This document shows positions 16,548 through 24,848 of a DNA stretch of 50,975 bases, piece after piece (position 1 is the stretch's first letter; every line of letters begins with the position of its first letter). Source of the DNA: Streptacidiphilus melanogenes. Lineage in GTDB: Bacteria; Actinomycetota; Actinomycetes; Streptomycetales; Streptomycetaceae. The translations under genes and the position numbers were made by a program. The notes under the pieces were generated by a model. It made no database searches, had not been told where the DNA came from, and saw nothing but the letters and a program-made list of their open reading frames with translations. Location of the stretch: the NCBI RefSeq assembly GCF_000787835.1, contig NZ_BBPP01000041.1, positions 27,432 to 78,406 of the forward strand, in the 5' to 3' direction.

Positions 16548-17948
16548 CTACCTCTTGCGCGCCCAGAGCAGGCCCAGTCCCGACAGGACCCCCGTCGCGC
16601 CCAGCGTCGTCGCCAGCTGGACGCGGTTGCCGTGGCTGAGCAGCATCAGGGCGAGGACGGCCACGACGCCCGCCAGGGTCACCCAGGTGAGGTACGGGAA
16701 GGCCCACATCTTCACCGTCAGCCGTTCCGGCGCCTCGCGCTCGACGCGCTTGCGCATCCGCAGCTGGGCGACGCAGACGAACGCCCACACGACGAGGACC
16801 GCCGCCCCGACGGCGTTCAGCAGCCAGGCGAAGACCGTCGTCGGCCACCAGAAGTTCAGCAGCACCGCGAAGAAGCCGAAGGCCGAGGACGCCAGCACGG
16901 CGAGCCGGGGCACACCCCCGCGCACGCGGGCCAGCGCCTTGGGGCCGAGGCCGCGCTGGACGAGCGAGTACGCCATCCGGGACGAGCCGTAGATGTTCGC
17001 GTTCATCGCGCTCAGCAGGGCGATCAGGACGACCACGTTCATGATCTGCGCCGCCGCCGGGACGCCGATGAGGTTCAGGGTCGCGACGTAGGGGCCGGTT
17101 TTCACCACGTTCGGGTTGTTCCAGGGCAGCAGGGTGACGATGACGGCCATCGAGCCGACGTAGAAGATCGCGATGCGCCACATCGCGGTCCGCACCGCAT
17201 TGCCGACGCTGCGCACGGGGTCCTTCGACTCGGCCGCGGCGATGGTGACCGTCTCCAGACCGCCGTAGGCGAAGACGGACGCGAGCAGGCCGGTGACCAG
17301 GCCGTTGACGCCGTGGGGGAGGAAGCCGCCGTGGCCGGTCAGGTTGTCCAGGCCGGGGGCGCCCTTGCCGACGACGCCGAGCACGGCGAGCACGCCCAGC
17401 ACCAGGAAGCCGACGATCGCCGCGACCTTGATCGCGGCGAACCAGAACTCGAACTCGCCGAAGTTCTTCACCGCCGTGAGGTTGCTCGCGCAGAAGAAGG
17501 CCATGAACAGGGCCACCCACATCCAGGTGGGCGTGCCGGGCAGCCAGTTGGTCATGATGCCGGCGGCGCCCGTCGCCTCGGCGGAGACGCCGACGCAGAG
17601 CAGCAGCCAGAACAGCCAGCCGGAGGCGAACCCGGCCCAGGCGCCGATCTCCTTCTCCGCGTGCACCGAGAAGGAACCGGAGGCGGGTCGCGCGGCGGAC
17701 ATCTCACCGAGCATCCGCATGACGAGCATGACCAGCACGCCGGAGGCCGCGAAGGCCAGCACGATGGACGGGCCCGCCGCGGCGATGCCGGCTCCGGAGC
17801 CGACGAAGAGGCCGGCGCCGATGACGCCGCCGAGGGCGATCATCGAGAGGTGGCGCGGCCGGAGGCTGTGGGACAGGCCCGGCGTCGCGGGCCGGCCGGT
17901 CTGCGGAGTGCTCTGCTGCGAGGGCTGAGGTGCGGTCGTGGTGCTCAT
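16548..17948 (-). CDS. Amino acid permease, APC family
   Basis: A 466-residue integral membrane protein with about twelve hydrophobic segments. The first contains the APC substrate-binding signature IALGGVIGAGLFVGSG, and the conserved MLGEMSAARPASGSF follows. It resembles the GABA/proline/aromatic amino acid permease group, which imports amino acids with protons. The substrate cannot be read from sequence. The N-terminal 27 residues are Thr/Gln/Pro-rich and cytosolic. The ATG start at 17948 has AGGA a few bases upstream. It stands alone, divergent from bioY. Confidence 0.92.
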   Translation of the reverse strand: MSTTTAPQPSQQSTPQTGRPATPGLSHSLRPRHLSMIALGGVIGAGLFVGSGAGIAAAGPSIVLAFAASGVLVMLVMRMLGEMSAARPASGSFSVHAEKEIGAWAGFASGWLFWLLLCVGVSAEATGAAGIMTNWLPGTPTWMWVALFMAFFCASNLTAVKNFGEFEFWFAAIKVAAIVGFLVLGVLAVLGVVGKGAPGLDNLTGHGGFLPHGVNGLVTGLLASVFAYGGLETVTIAAAESKDPVRSVGNAVRTAMWRIAIFYVGSMAVIVTLLPWNNPNVVKTGPYVATLNLIGVPAAAQIMNVVVLIALLSAMNANIYGSSRMAYSLVQRGLGPKALARVRGGVPRLAVLASSAFGFFAVLLNFWWPTTVFAWLLNAVGAAVLVVWAFVCVAQLRMRKRVEREAPERLTVKMWAFPYLTWVTLAGVVAVLALMLLSHGNRVQLATTLGATGVLSGLGLLWARKR

Positions 17949-18139
17949 CTGTCCTGCAGGTAGGTGTTCGAATACTGAACCGGTGTGCTCACTATTCGGG
18001 CAATGGTGCCTGCGTCGGCAGGGATCCCGGCCCGCGCGGCCAGCATGCGAACGGCGAAATCACCCAGCGCGACGCTTCGACCGCTTTCCGTTGTCGAGCC
18101 GTCGGGCTTGCCTAAGCCTTGACCTGCGGTTTTGTGGGA

Positions 18140-18190
18140 AGCGCCCTAAGCGCTCGGCTCGCCCGTGGGGATAGGTTCACGATCGTTCAC
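18140..18190 (+). promoter_or_regulatory. Operator-like sequences upstream of bioY
   Basis: Two features lie 50-100 bp before bioY: an inverted repeat AGCGC-CCTAA-GCGCT (18140-18154), and a direct repeat GTTCAC-GATC-GTTCAC (18175-18190) with a 10-bp period, one helical turn. The direct repeat abuts a TAGGTT hexamer (18172-18177) that could be a -10 box, so a bound protein would block transcription. Biotin-responsive control is plausible from the gene but not shown. Confidence 0.35.
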
Positions 18191-18240
18191 TCCTTGCCCG
18201 ACACCCACCCACCACCCCACAGGACCACAGGAGCCCAGCC

Positions 18241-18870
18241 GTGAGCCTCGCCGCACCGATCGCCCGTCCCGGCGCCGTCCTCGCCGACCTGCTGCCCGCC
18301 GCCGGGGCCACCCGCGGTCGCGCGCGAGTCCGCGACGCCGCGCTCGTCCTCGGCGGTGCCGCGTTCACCGGTCTGGCCGCGCAGCTGTCCGTGCCGGTGC
18401 CGGGCTCGCCGGTGCCGGTGACCGGTCAGACGCTGGCCGCGCTGCTCGTCGGCACCGCCCTCGGCACCAGCCGCGGCGCGGCCTCGATGGCGCTCTACCT
18501 GCTGGCCGGCATCGCGGGCGTGCCGTGGTTCCAGGGCGGCAGTTCCGGCGCGACCGGCGCGGTGCTGTACACCCTTGGCTACGTCGCCGGCTTCGTCGTC
18601 GCGGGGGCGCTCGTCGGCGCGCTGGCCCGGCGCGGCGCCGACCGCTCGCCGCTGCGCACGGCGGGCGCGATGGCACTCGGCAACCTCGCCATCTACGCCG
18701 TCGGCGTCCCGTGGTTGGCCGCCGCCGCGCACGTCTCCCTCGCCCAGGCCGCCTCCCTCGGCCTCTACCCGTTCCTCCTCGGCGACGCCCTCAAGATCGC
18801 TGTCGCGACCGGCCTCCTCCCCGCCGCTTGGAAGATCGCCGGCCGCCGCGCCTCCGGCGACCAGGGCTGA
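18241..18870 (+). CDS. bioY: Biotin transporter BioY
   Basis: The substrate-binding S component of an ECF biotin transporter, 209 residues with about six membrane segments. The family signatures are visible: VPVPGSPVPVTGQTLAALLVG in the first half, LYLLAGIAGVPWF, and YPFLLGDALKIAVA near the C-terminus. The GTG start has AGGAG seven bases upstream. No bioM/bioN energy-coupling genes are nearby, so it works as a solitary BioY or borrows a shared ECF module. It is followed 12 bp later by rpiB. Confidence 0.95.
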   Translation: MSLAAPIARPGAVLADLLPAAGATRGRARVRDAALVLGGAAFTGLAAQLSVPVPGSPVPVTGQTLAALLVGTALGTSRGAASMALYLLAGIAGVPWFQGGSSGATGAVLYTLGYVAGFVVAGALVGALARRGADRSPLRTAGAMALGNLAIYAVGVPWLAAAAHVSLAQAASLGLYPFLLGDALKIAVATGLLPAAWKIAGRRASGDQG

Positions 18871-18882
18871 CATAATCGCGCC

Positions 18883-19368
18883 ATGCGCGTCTACCTGGGA
18901 TCCGACCACGCCGGTTTCGAGCTCAAGCAGCACTTCGTGAAGTGGCTGACCGAGGCCGGCCATGAGCCGATCGACTGCGGTCCGCACATCTACGACGCGG
19001 TCGACGACTACCCGCCGTTCTGCCTGCGTGCCGCCGAGCGCACCGCGGCGGACCCGGAGGCCCTCGGCGTCGTCATCGGCGGCAGCGGCAACGGCGAGGC
19101 CATCGCCGCCAACAAGGTGAAGGGCGTCCGCGCCGCGCTGGCCTGGAGCCTGGACACGGCCAAGCTGGGCCGCGAGCACAACAACGCCAACGTCATCTCC
19201 ATCGGCGGCCGCATGCACAGCGTCGAGGACGCCACCTCCTTCCTGGAGGTCTTCCTCAACACGCCGTTCTCCGCCGAGGAGCGCCACATCCGTCGCATCG
19301 ACATGCTGACGGAGTACGAGACCACCGGCGAGCTGCCGCCCATCCCGGCCCACCACCCGCAGGGCTGA
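18883..19368 (+). CDS. rpiB: Ribose-5-phosphate isomerase B
   Basis: This enzyme interconverts ribose 5-phosphate and ribulose 5-phosphate in the pentose phosphate pathway. The 161-residue protein begins MRVYLGSDHAG, with the conserved SDHAG motif. The catalytic position is of the mycobacterial type: GGSGNGEAIAANK with E72 as base instead of the cysteine of E. coli RpiB. REHNNANV and a phosphate-binding Arg region follow. No ribosome binding site is seen in the 12-bp gap after bioY, but CATAAT ends seven bases before the ATG, so a leaderless transcript is possible besides co-transcription with bioY. Confidence 0.96.
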   Translation: MRVYLGSDHAGFELKQHFVKWLTEAGHEPIDCGPHIYDAVDDYPPFCLRAAERTAADPEALGVVIGGSGNGEAIAANKVKGVRAALAWSLDTAKLGREHNNANVISIGGRMHSVEDATSFLEVFLNTPFSAEERHIRRIDMLTEYETTGELPPIPAHHPQG

Positions 19369-19388
19369 GCAGGGACGCCGCAGCAACC

Positions 19389-20195
19389 GTGCCCGAGGGC
19401 CACACCATCCACCGACTGGCCGCCGAATACCACCGGGTCTTCGGCGGCCAGGCCGTTGCCGTCTCCAGCCCGCAGGGCCCGTTCGCCGAGGCCGCACGGC
19501 AGTTGGACGGCCACGAGCTGAGCGCGACCGACGCCAAGGGCAAGCACCTCTTCCTCGGCTTCGGAGCCGCAGGCTGGGTGCACATCCATCTCGGCCTCTA
19601 CGGCAAGGTCTTCTGGGGCCACGGCCCCGCCCCTGACCCCGTCGGCCAGGTCCGGCTGCGGATCGCCTCCGACGAGGCCTACGCGGACCTGCGCGGCCCG
19701 AGCCGGTGCGTGCTGGTCACCCCCGGCGAGAAGCAGGAGGCCGAGGCCCGCCTCGGGCCCGACCCGCTGCGCTCCGAGGAGACGGGCGACGCGGCCTGGA
19801 AGCGGATCAGCGGCAGCCGCACCACCATCGCCGCCCTGCTGATGGACCAGAAGGTCCTGTGCGGCGTCGGCAACGTCTACCGCGCCGAGGTCCTCTTCCG
19901 ACAGGGCGTCGACCCGCACCGCCCGGGCCGCAGCCTGGACCGCGCCGAGTGGGACGCGATCTGGAACGACCTGCGCCCGTTGATGCGTGACGGCGTCCGC
20001 CTGAACCGCATCGACACCGTCCGCCCCGAGCACACCCCCGAGGCGATGGGCCGCCCGCCCCGCGTCGACGACCACGGCGGCGAGGTCTACGTCTACCGCC
20101 GAGCAGGCCGACCGTGCCTGGTCTGCGGCACGGAGGTCCGCACCGAGGAGCACGCGGCCCGCAACCTCTTCTGGTGCCCCCGCTGCCAGGCCTGA
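19389..20195 (+). CDS. nei: Fpg/Nei-family DNA glycosylase (endonuclease VIII type)
   Basis: A base-excision repair glycosylase/AP lyase, 268 residues. The N-terminal catalytic proline and glutamate are P2 and E3 (PEGHTIHRLA). The conserved lysine lies in DAKGKHLF, followed by HxHLGLYG. The helix-two-turn-helix ends with GVGNVYRAEVLF, and a C4 zinc finger has C243, C246, C263 and C266. HTIHR after PEG is typical of the actinobacterial Nei1/Nei2 group acting on oxidised pyrimidines. It lies 20 bp after rpiB in the same direction, so it probably shares the transcript. The GTG start has only a weak AGGGAC upstream. Confidence 0.92.
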   Translation: MPEGHTIHRLAAEYHRVFGGQAVAVSSPQGPFAEAARQLDGHELSATDAKGKHLFLGFGAAGWVHIHLGLYGKVFWGHGPAPDPVGQVRLRIASDEAYADLRGPSRCVLVTPGEKQEAEARLGPDPLRSEETGDAAWKRISGSRTTIAALLMDQKVLCGVGNVYRAEVLFRQGVDPHRPGRSLDRAEWDAIWNDLRPLMRDGVRLNRIDTVRPEHTPEAMGRPPRVDDHGGEVYVYRRAGRPCLVCGTEVRTEEHAARNLFWCPRCQA

Positions 20196-20236
20196 CGGCC
20201 CGTCAACGATCAGTTTCGGCGGGCGACGTCACGAGG

Positions 20237-20773
20237 TCACGAGGTGGTGAGGGTGAGCACCAGGGCCATCACGCCGAACACCCCCGCGCCCACCAGCAGC
20301 GCCAGCACCGCGAAGCCCAACCGTCCCGCCCCGCGCGCGGCCCGGGGGCTGTGCTCCGCCCGGCGGCCCAGCAGGGCGGAGGGCAGCGAACCCGCCAGCA
20401 TCAGGCCGAACAGGATGAGCGCGAGCCAGCCCACCGAGTGGGACAGGCTGATCGGGCCGTAGTCACCGGCGCCGAGGCGGTCGACGTCCAGCGTGTGGCC
20501 CTTGGCGGGATGGCCGGAGGCCGGGACCGTCGCCACCGGGTCCGTGACCGAGCCGTCCGTGGCGCGGAACACGCCCGTGCAGCCGCCGGTGCCGGAGGCG
20601 CCGCACGAGGCCACAGTCAGCGTCCCGGGCGTCCCGGCGAGCCCCGTGGAGTACGCGGCCCGGTAGCCGCCCAGGAAGACCAACCCCAGCCCTATGACGG
20701 AGATCACCAGAAGCAGCGGCAGGCTGGCCTTCACCTGCGCGGGGCGGGTCCTGCGGTCGGTCGCGGTAGACAT
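20237..20773 (-). CDS. Small membrane protein with three predicted membrane segments
   Basis: A 178-residue protein I cannot name. One membrane segment is at about 18-38. An extracytoplasmic loop of about 65 residues contains two cysteines (ASCGAS and GGCTG) that could form a disulfide. Two more segments are at about 112-132 and 152-174. The C-terminus is short. ATG start at 20773, divergent from the PP2C phosphatase gene with 152 bp between them. The 41 bp to nei contain no strong hairpin. Conserved-looking membrane topology, unknown role. Confidence 0.8.
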   Translation of the reverse strand: MSTATDRRTRPAQVKASLPLLLVISVIGLGLVFLGGYRAAYSTGLAGTPGTLTVASCGASGTGGCTGVFRATDGSVTDPVATVPASGHPAKGHTLDVDRLGAGDYGPISLSHSVGWLALILFGLMLAGSLPSALLGRRAEHSPRAARGAGRLGFAVLALLVGAGVFGVMALVLTLTTS

Positions 20774-20925
20774 ACGCCGACGCTATCTTGAGCCGGGCGC
20801 GACGGTCTCGTCAGGGCCGCCGCCCGCGACCGGCTCGGGGTCCGCCTCAAAATGGCGCGATCGCTGCAGCCCGCAACCGCGACACGTCGACGTGCGGCGG
20901 CGGCGGTCGGTAGGGTCTCCGGAAC

Positions 20926-22086
20926 ATGGCACGCCGCGACGCCGGGGGACACCCGGTCGACACCCGTACGGTCCGCCTGCGCAGGGCGCAGCGACGGGCC
21001 TGGCGACGGGTGCGCAGGGCCGCCGTGGACTACTTCCGCGGGGACGGCGCGGACTGGATCGCCTTCGTCTCCCTGCTGCTCCTCGTGCCGTTGCTCACGT
21101 TCGCCACCGTCTCGCTTCCGGTCTGGTTCCCGCCGACCGTGCTCGTCATGCCGGTGATCTCCGGCGCATTGCTGCTGCGGCCCAGCAGTCTCGTGCTTCT
21201 GTACGCCGCCGCGGCGGCGGCCCTCGCCGCCGAGTCGGTGCTGCTCGGGCCCTACGACGGCGGGGACTTGACCCGGGTGACGCCGGGGAGCGTGCTGACC
21301 GTCGGCGCGGTCGGCGCCGTCGGGCTGGTGCTGGCGCAGTTCCGCAGCCGCGTCGGGGTGCCGTGGCGACGCGGCGGGTCGATGCTGTTCGACCTGCGCG
21401 AGCGGCTCAAGGTGCAGAGCCGGATCCCGGCCCTCCCGGCGGGCTGGCACGCCGAGATGGCGCTGCGTCCGGCCGGCGGCCAGTCCTTCTCCGGCGACTT
21501 CGTCGTCGCCGCCCGGACCGGCACGGGCAAGCGGGTGCTGGAGGCGGTGCTCGCGGACGTCTCCGGCAAGGGCATGGACGCCGGTTCGCGCGCGCTGCTC
21601 CTCTCCGGCGCGTTCGGCGGCCTGTTGGGCTCACTGCCCCCGCACGACTTCCTCCCGGCCGCCAACGGCTACCTGCTGCGCCAGGGTTGGGAGGAGGGCT
21701 TCGCCAGCGCCGTCCACCTGGTGCTGGATTTGGACACGGGCGAGTACGAACTACTGTCGGCCGGTCATCTCCCGGGCATGCAGCGGGTCAACGGCACCGG
21801 TCGTTGGCAGACGCAGGAGGCCGAGGGGCCGCTGCTCGGCATCTACGACGGCGCCAAGTTCGAGGGCGTGCGCGGCGTGCTGGCCCACGGCGACGTGCTG
21901 ATGCTCTGCACGGACGGCATGGTCGAGGCCCCCGGCCGGGATCTGTCCGAGGGCATGGACCGACTCATGGGCGAGGCCGACCGGTTGATCGGCAGTACCT
22001 TCGCCGGCTCCGCCTGGCGGCTGATCGAGAGGGTCGCCAAGGACCGCAGCGACGACCGGGCCCTTCTGCTGCTCTGGCGCGAATAG
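20926..22086 (+). CDS. Membrane-bound PP2C/SpoIIE-type serine phosphatase
   Basis: A 386-residue RsbU/SpoIIE-like phosphatase. The Arg-rich N-terminus is followed by hydrophobic segments at about 43-65, 66-88, 88-108 and 121-138, then a cytosolic PP2C domain from about 165. Metal-binding motifs are visible: SFSGDFVV (D191), LADVSGKGMDAG (D211), LSAGHLP, LCTDGMVE (D330) and DRSDDRALL (D376/D377). Such enzymes dephosphorylate anti-anti-sigma factors in partner-switching. No anti-sigma or anti-anti-sigma gene is adjacent. There is no PAS or GAF sensor, so the membrane part may be the sensor. TAGGGT ends nine bases before the ATG and no ribosome binding site is evident. Confidence 0.92.
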   Translation: MARRDAGGHPVDTRTVRLRRAQRRAWRRVRRAAVDYFRGDGADWIAFVSLLLLVPLLTFATVSLPVWFPPTVLVMPVISGALLLRPSSLVLLYAAAAAALAAESVLLGPYDGGDLTRVTPGSVLTVGAVGAVGLVLAQFRSRVGVPWRRGGSMLFDLRERLKVQSRIPALPAGWHAEMALRPAGGQSFSGDFVVAARTGTGKRVLEAVLADVSGKGMDAGSRALLLSGAFGGLLGSLPPHDFLPAANGYLLRQGWEEGFASAVHLVLDLDTGEYELLSAGHLPGMQRVNGTGRWQTQEAEGPLLGIYDGAKFEGVRGVLAHGDVLMLCTDGMVEAPGRDLSEGMDRLMGEADRLIGSTFAGSAWRLIERVAKDRSDDRALLLLWRE

Positions 22087-22332
22087 GCGTATCGCTGGCC
22101 GCACTTGTACCATCCGTCACACGATCTTCGGACAATCTCGGCTGATAGTGCACTCCGGCAGTGCAGTGTGAGCCAGAACCGCTTTACGGAGCCCGTTGAT
22201 CCGGAGAGACTGACTAAGCGGGCGAGCGTGAGCTGGGGGTGGTGCCGTGGTGACGCGGTGTGGCCTCGGCGCCGGGCGTCCCTCAGCTGTTGACGTAGCC
22301 GTCGTCACGCTCGAAGCGAGGAAGTGGGGCCC

Positions 22333-22530
22333 GTGACAACCTTCTCCATCTCCGCGGTGGTCCTGTTGGGGATCCTGCTCGTGGTGTTCCTCAGGAACAA
22401 GAGCATCAAGATGAGCTACACGGCTCTCGCGGTGCTCTTCGGCTTCTTCCTGGCGAAGACCTCGGCCGCGGCCCCGATCCAGACCTTCCTCACCCAGATC
22501 GCCGACACGATCAACCAGATCACGAAGTGA
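22333..22530 (+). CDS. Small two-segment membrane protein, 65 aa
   Basis: A short protein, from a GTG at 22333 with GAGGAAG upstream; an in-frame GTG nine bases earlier is a poorer start. Segment one (SISAVVLLGILLVVFL) is followed by a basic loop RNKSIKMS. Segment two (ALAVLFGFFLA) leads into a Gln/Thr-rich tail ending NQITK. I recall similar short proteins in streptomycete genomes but know no function. The 237-bp region before it holds short GTGCACT/AGTGCAGTG repeats and a TTGACG hexamer near 22285, with no clear -10. Confidence 0.75.
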   Translation: MTTFSISAVVLLGILLVVFLRNKSIKMSYTALAVLFGFFLAKTSAAAPIQTFLTQIADTINQITK

Positions 22531-22601
22531 GCCCCTCGGCACGGGCTCGGCACGGCCGGCACGAGTTCGTGTGACCCACCTGAGCGGTACGGCGGGATGA
22601 A

Positions 22602-23417
22602 TCAGAGCAACCGGCGCAACAGGGCCATGGGCGCGGGCGGCTGACTCCGCGTCCGCGCGTCGCCCAGCGGCGTCGCGTCCGACGGTCCGGAGGGGGTCTT
22701 CGGCGACGCGGTCTCCGCATCGCGCAGGGCGTCCGGGTCGCGCGTGAGCAGCAGGTGGCACCGAGCCCAGGCAAGGTGCTCCCCGCGTGGCCAGTCGAGC
22801 GCACGCAGGGCCGCCGATGCGGCGGGCACCGGCTCGCCGTCGACGCGCACCTCGGCGATCTCGTCGTTGGCGCGCCCGCCGAAGAACAAGCGCACTCCGT
22901 GCAGCACGCGCTCGTCCAGATGCGGCAGTACCTCCACGGCCAGCGCGGGCAGCAGGTGGTTGCCCTCCACCCAGGCACTGAGCGGCTCGCTGCGGAACCC
23001 GAAGACGGCCGCCGGCCCTTGCACCGAGTACCAGCCGGGCACCCCCGCGGGCGCGCCGGGCGGGAAGACGTCCCCGTGCACGCCGCGCCGCTCCAGCAGC
23101 TCGACGACCGCCGCCGCGGTCGTGGTGCGCCACATCCGCACCCCGTTCTCGAGCCGCTGCTCCTCGGTGCGGCCCAGCCCGCTCACGCAGTCCCAGACGA
23201 CCGGCCCCTCGCCGTCGCCCAGCCGCAGCGCGTAGCCGAGGTCGAGATGCGGCACGGCCCCGGCGTCCGCACCCGGGTCGCGGTGCTCACGCACGGCCAC
23301 GGCCGTGCTCCCCGGGCCGTGCACGACCTGCTCGTCGACGTGGAACCGACGTCCGAGCGCGGCCATCTCCCGCACCACGCTGCGCCGTATCACGTCCAGC
23401 CGCTGCTCGGCTCGCAA
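22602..23417 (-). CDS. DUF6348-like unknown protein
   Basis: A 271-residue cytoplasmic protein. Its start is taken as TTG at 23417 with GAGGGG upstream; GTG codons a few residues downstream are alternatives. The central part contains VVWDCVSGLGRTEEQR and ALDWPRGEHLAWARCHLLL, which I associate with the DUF6348 family, though I am not sure. The C-terminus is Pro/Ser/Thr rich. Convergent with the 65-aa membrane protein gene, 71 bp apart. No function can be given. Confidence 0.7.
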   Translation of the reverse strand: MRAEQRLDVIRRSVVREMAALGRRFHVDEQVVHGPGSTAVAVREHRDPGADAGAVPHLDLGYALRLGDGEGPVVWDCVSGLGRTEEQRLENGVRMWRTTTAAAVVELLERRGVHGDVFPPGAPAGVPGWYSVQGPAAVFGFRSEPLSAWVEGNHLLPALAVEVLPHLDERVLHGVRLFFGGRANDEIAEVRVDGEPVPAASAALRALDWPRGEHLAWARCHLLLTRDPDALRDAETASPKTPSGPSDATPLGDARTRSQPPAPMALLRRLL

Positions 23418-23525
23418 CCTGCCGCCCCTCGTGAAGCCCCTGTGAAGCCGCGCCGAGCGTACCGCGAGCAGCTGTTCACGACTCCTGCGGGACGCAGGGT
23501 TCTTCGCCGGGACGGGCCCGGCCGC

Positions 23526-23822
23526 TCACACGCCGCGCTGCGCCAGCGCCGCGGCGCCCATCGCCAGACCTTCGGCCGCCGTCACCGCCGGCAGCGTGTT
23601 GATGCGGAACACGTCGCCCCAGGCCAGGGCCACCTCCATGATCGGCGCGAAGCTCTCGGCCTGGAACACGACCACGACCGCCGGACTCTCACCGCCGAGC
23701 CAGTACTCGCCCTCCGCGGAGAACCCCGCGGGGTACTGCCACTCAGCCCTGCGCGCCAGCGCGCCGTCCCGCTGCTCCCGGGTGAGCCCGGGCTGCCACT
23801 CGAACGTCATCACGTACAGCAC
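23526..23822 (-). CDS. Small DUF3303-like protein
   Basis: A 98-residue protein. The GTG start at 23822 is preceded by GAGGGAGG at a four-base spacing, which is why I prefer it to an upstream in-frame start at 23888 whose extra residues look random. The sequence MLYVMTFEWQPG at the N-terminus, the two beta-alpha-beta units and GEYWLGGESPAVVVVFQAE suggest a DUF3303 or ferredoxin-like dimeric barrel fold. Function unknown. It lies divergently from the cupin gene. Confidence 0.75.
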   Translation of the reverse strand: MLYVMTFEWQPGLTREQRDGALARRAEWQYPAGFSAEGEYWLGGESPAVVVVFQAESFAPIMEVALAWGDVFRINTLPAVTAAEGLAMGAAALAQRGV

Positions 23823-23999
23823 GATGCCTCCCTCGGACGAGGGACGAGGGGATGCCTGCACCGTCCACGCTAGGAGCGCCGCACGCACCCCGCACTCCGG
23901 GAGGCGGAACAGCCCCGGCTCCCTCCCGCATGCCCGGCTGGGGCGAGCTGCGTAGCGTGGAAATGCCCGGCGTTCTCGTCACAGGCAGAGGGGCGTGCC

Positions 24000-24467
24000 A
24001 TGGATGTCATTCTCGTCCCGGCGGGCGGTGGCGAGGTGCTGGCCGAGTCGACCGGGATGCGCATTCTGGAGGACGGCTCCCACACCGGGCACCGGGTGGG
24101 GGTCATGGTGGACCGTCTGCCCCCCAACAGCGGCGGGCCGCCCCAGCACATCCACCGTCGGCACTCCGAGACGTTCTACGTCCTGTCCGGCACGATGCGC
24201 TTCACATCGGCCGGCGAGCACGTCGACGTGGCCGCCGGAGGCGTGGTGACCGCGCCGATCGGCGTTCCGCACACCTTCTCGAACCCGGACCCCGCCGAGT
24301 GGGCGTCCTTCAGCTGCACGGTGGCTCCGGACCTCTACATCGGCTACTTCCGCGACCTGTCCGCCCTGATCGCGCAGTACGGAAGCCCGGACGAGGTGGA
24401 GGAGAGCGCCATTCTCCAGGTGATGGCCCGCTACTCGACCGAGCCGTACCTGCCGCCGGGGTCGTGA
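24000..24467 (+). CDS. Cupin-domain protein
   Basis: A 155-residue single-domain cupin. The metal-binding motif 1 is visible as H50-I-H52-x4-E57 with the G six residues on (HIHRRHSETFYVLSG). Motif 2 contributes H91 in GVPHTFSNPD. A helical C-terminal extension (LYIGYFRDLSAL) follows. The ATG start has GAGGGG upstream. Small cupins include dioxygenases, isomerases and non-enzymatic sensors; the substrate cannot be read here. It is the last gene before the tRNA pair and is closed by a hairpin terminator. Confidence 0.88.
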   Translation: MDVILVPAGGGEVLAESTGMRILEDGSHTGHRVGVMVDRLPPNSGGPPQHIHRRHSETFYVLSGTMRFTSAGEHVDVAAGGVVTAPIGVPHTFSNPDPAEWASFSCTVAPDLYIGYFRDLSALIAQYGSPDEVEESAILQVMARYSTEPYLPPGS

Positions 24468-24524
24468 GCGACCACCATCCGGCTCGGGGCGCGCGCACCA
24501 GGGTGCCGGGCCCCTGGAACGCGA

Positions 24525-24563
24525 AAGGCCCAGGCCGGGGAGAACGTCCCTGACCTGGGCCTT
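24525..24563 (+). terminator. Terminator after the cupin gene
   Basis: AAGGCCCAGG (24525-24534) pairs perfectly with CCTGGGCCTT (24554-24563) across a 19-base loop. It sits between the cupin gene and the minus-strand tRNA-Gly and may end both transcripts. Confidence 0.75.
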
Positions 24564-24572
24564 CGGCGTACG

Positions 24573-24643
24573 AGCGGGCGACGGGAATCGAACCCGCGTA
24601 GCTAGTTTGGAAGACTAGGGCTCTACCATTGAGCTACGCCCGC
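24573..24643 (-). tRNA. tRNA-Gly (TCC)
   Basis: The minus strand folds as a complete tRNA: acceptor GCGGGCG/CGCCCGC, D arm GCTC...GAGC, anticodon loop with TCC, T arm CGGG-TTCGATT-CCCG, and discriminator T as in other tRNA-Gly. The CCA end is not encoded. It reads glycine GGA/GGG codons. It is divergent from tRNA-Pro. Confidence 0.95.
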
Positions 24644-24759
24644 GGGGCTTGCGCCGTGGATCAGGGTAGCGGACGCGGGCGGGCGGATGCACACCACTTG
24701 ACCTGCGCGGCGTCGAAGTCGAATTCGCTCGGGTGGCGACCCTGCAGCATGTACGCTAC

Positions 24760-24771
24760 GTCTCGCGAGAC
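24760..24771. promoter_or_regulatory. Perfect 12-bp palindrome before tRNA-Pro
   Basis: GTCTCGCGAGAC is its own reverse complement and ends three bases before the tRNA-Pro gene. A TANNNT hexamer TACGCT (24752-24757) lies just upstream and may be the -10 box, which would place the palindrome at the transcription start. Confidence 0.4.
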
Positions 24772-24774
24772 GAA

Positions 24775-24848
24775 CGGGGTGTGGCGCAGTTTGGTAGCGC
24801 GTCCGCTTTGGGAGCGGAAGGTCGTCGGTTCGAATCCGGTCACCCCGA
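24775..24848 (+). tRNA. tRNA-Pro (TGG)
   Basis: Acceptor CGGGGTG/CACCCCG, D arm GCGC...GCGC, anticodon stem TCCGC/GCGGA with loop TTTGGGA giving anticodon TGG, T arm with GGTTCGAATCC, discriminator A. CCA is not encoded. It reads proline CCA/CCG codons. I see no integrated element or duplicated 3' end next to it. Confidence 0.95.

Noticed and set aside
24573-24848. tRNA genes as an integration site
   Set aside because: I looked for an integrase gene and a duplicated tRNA 3' end around the pair and saw neither.
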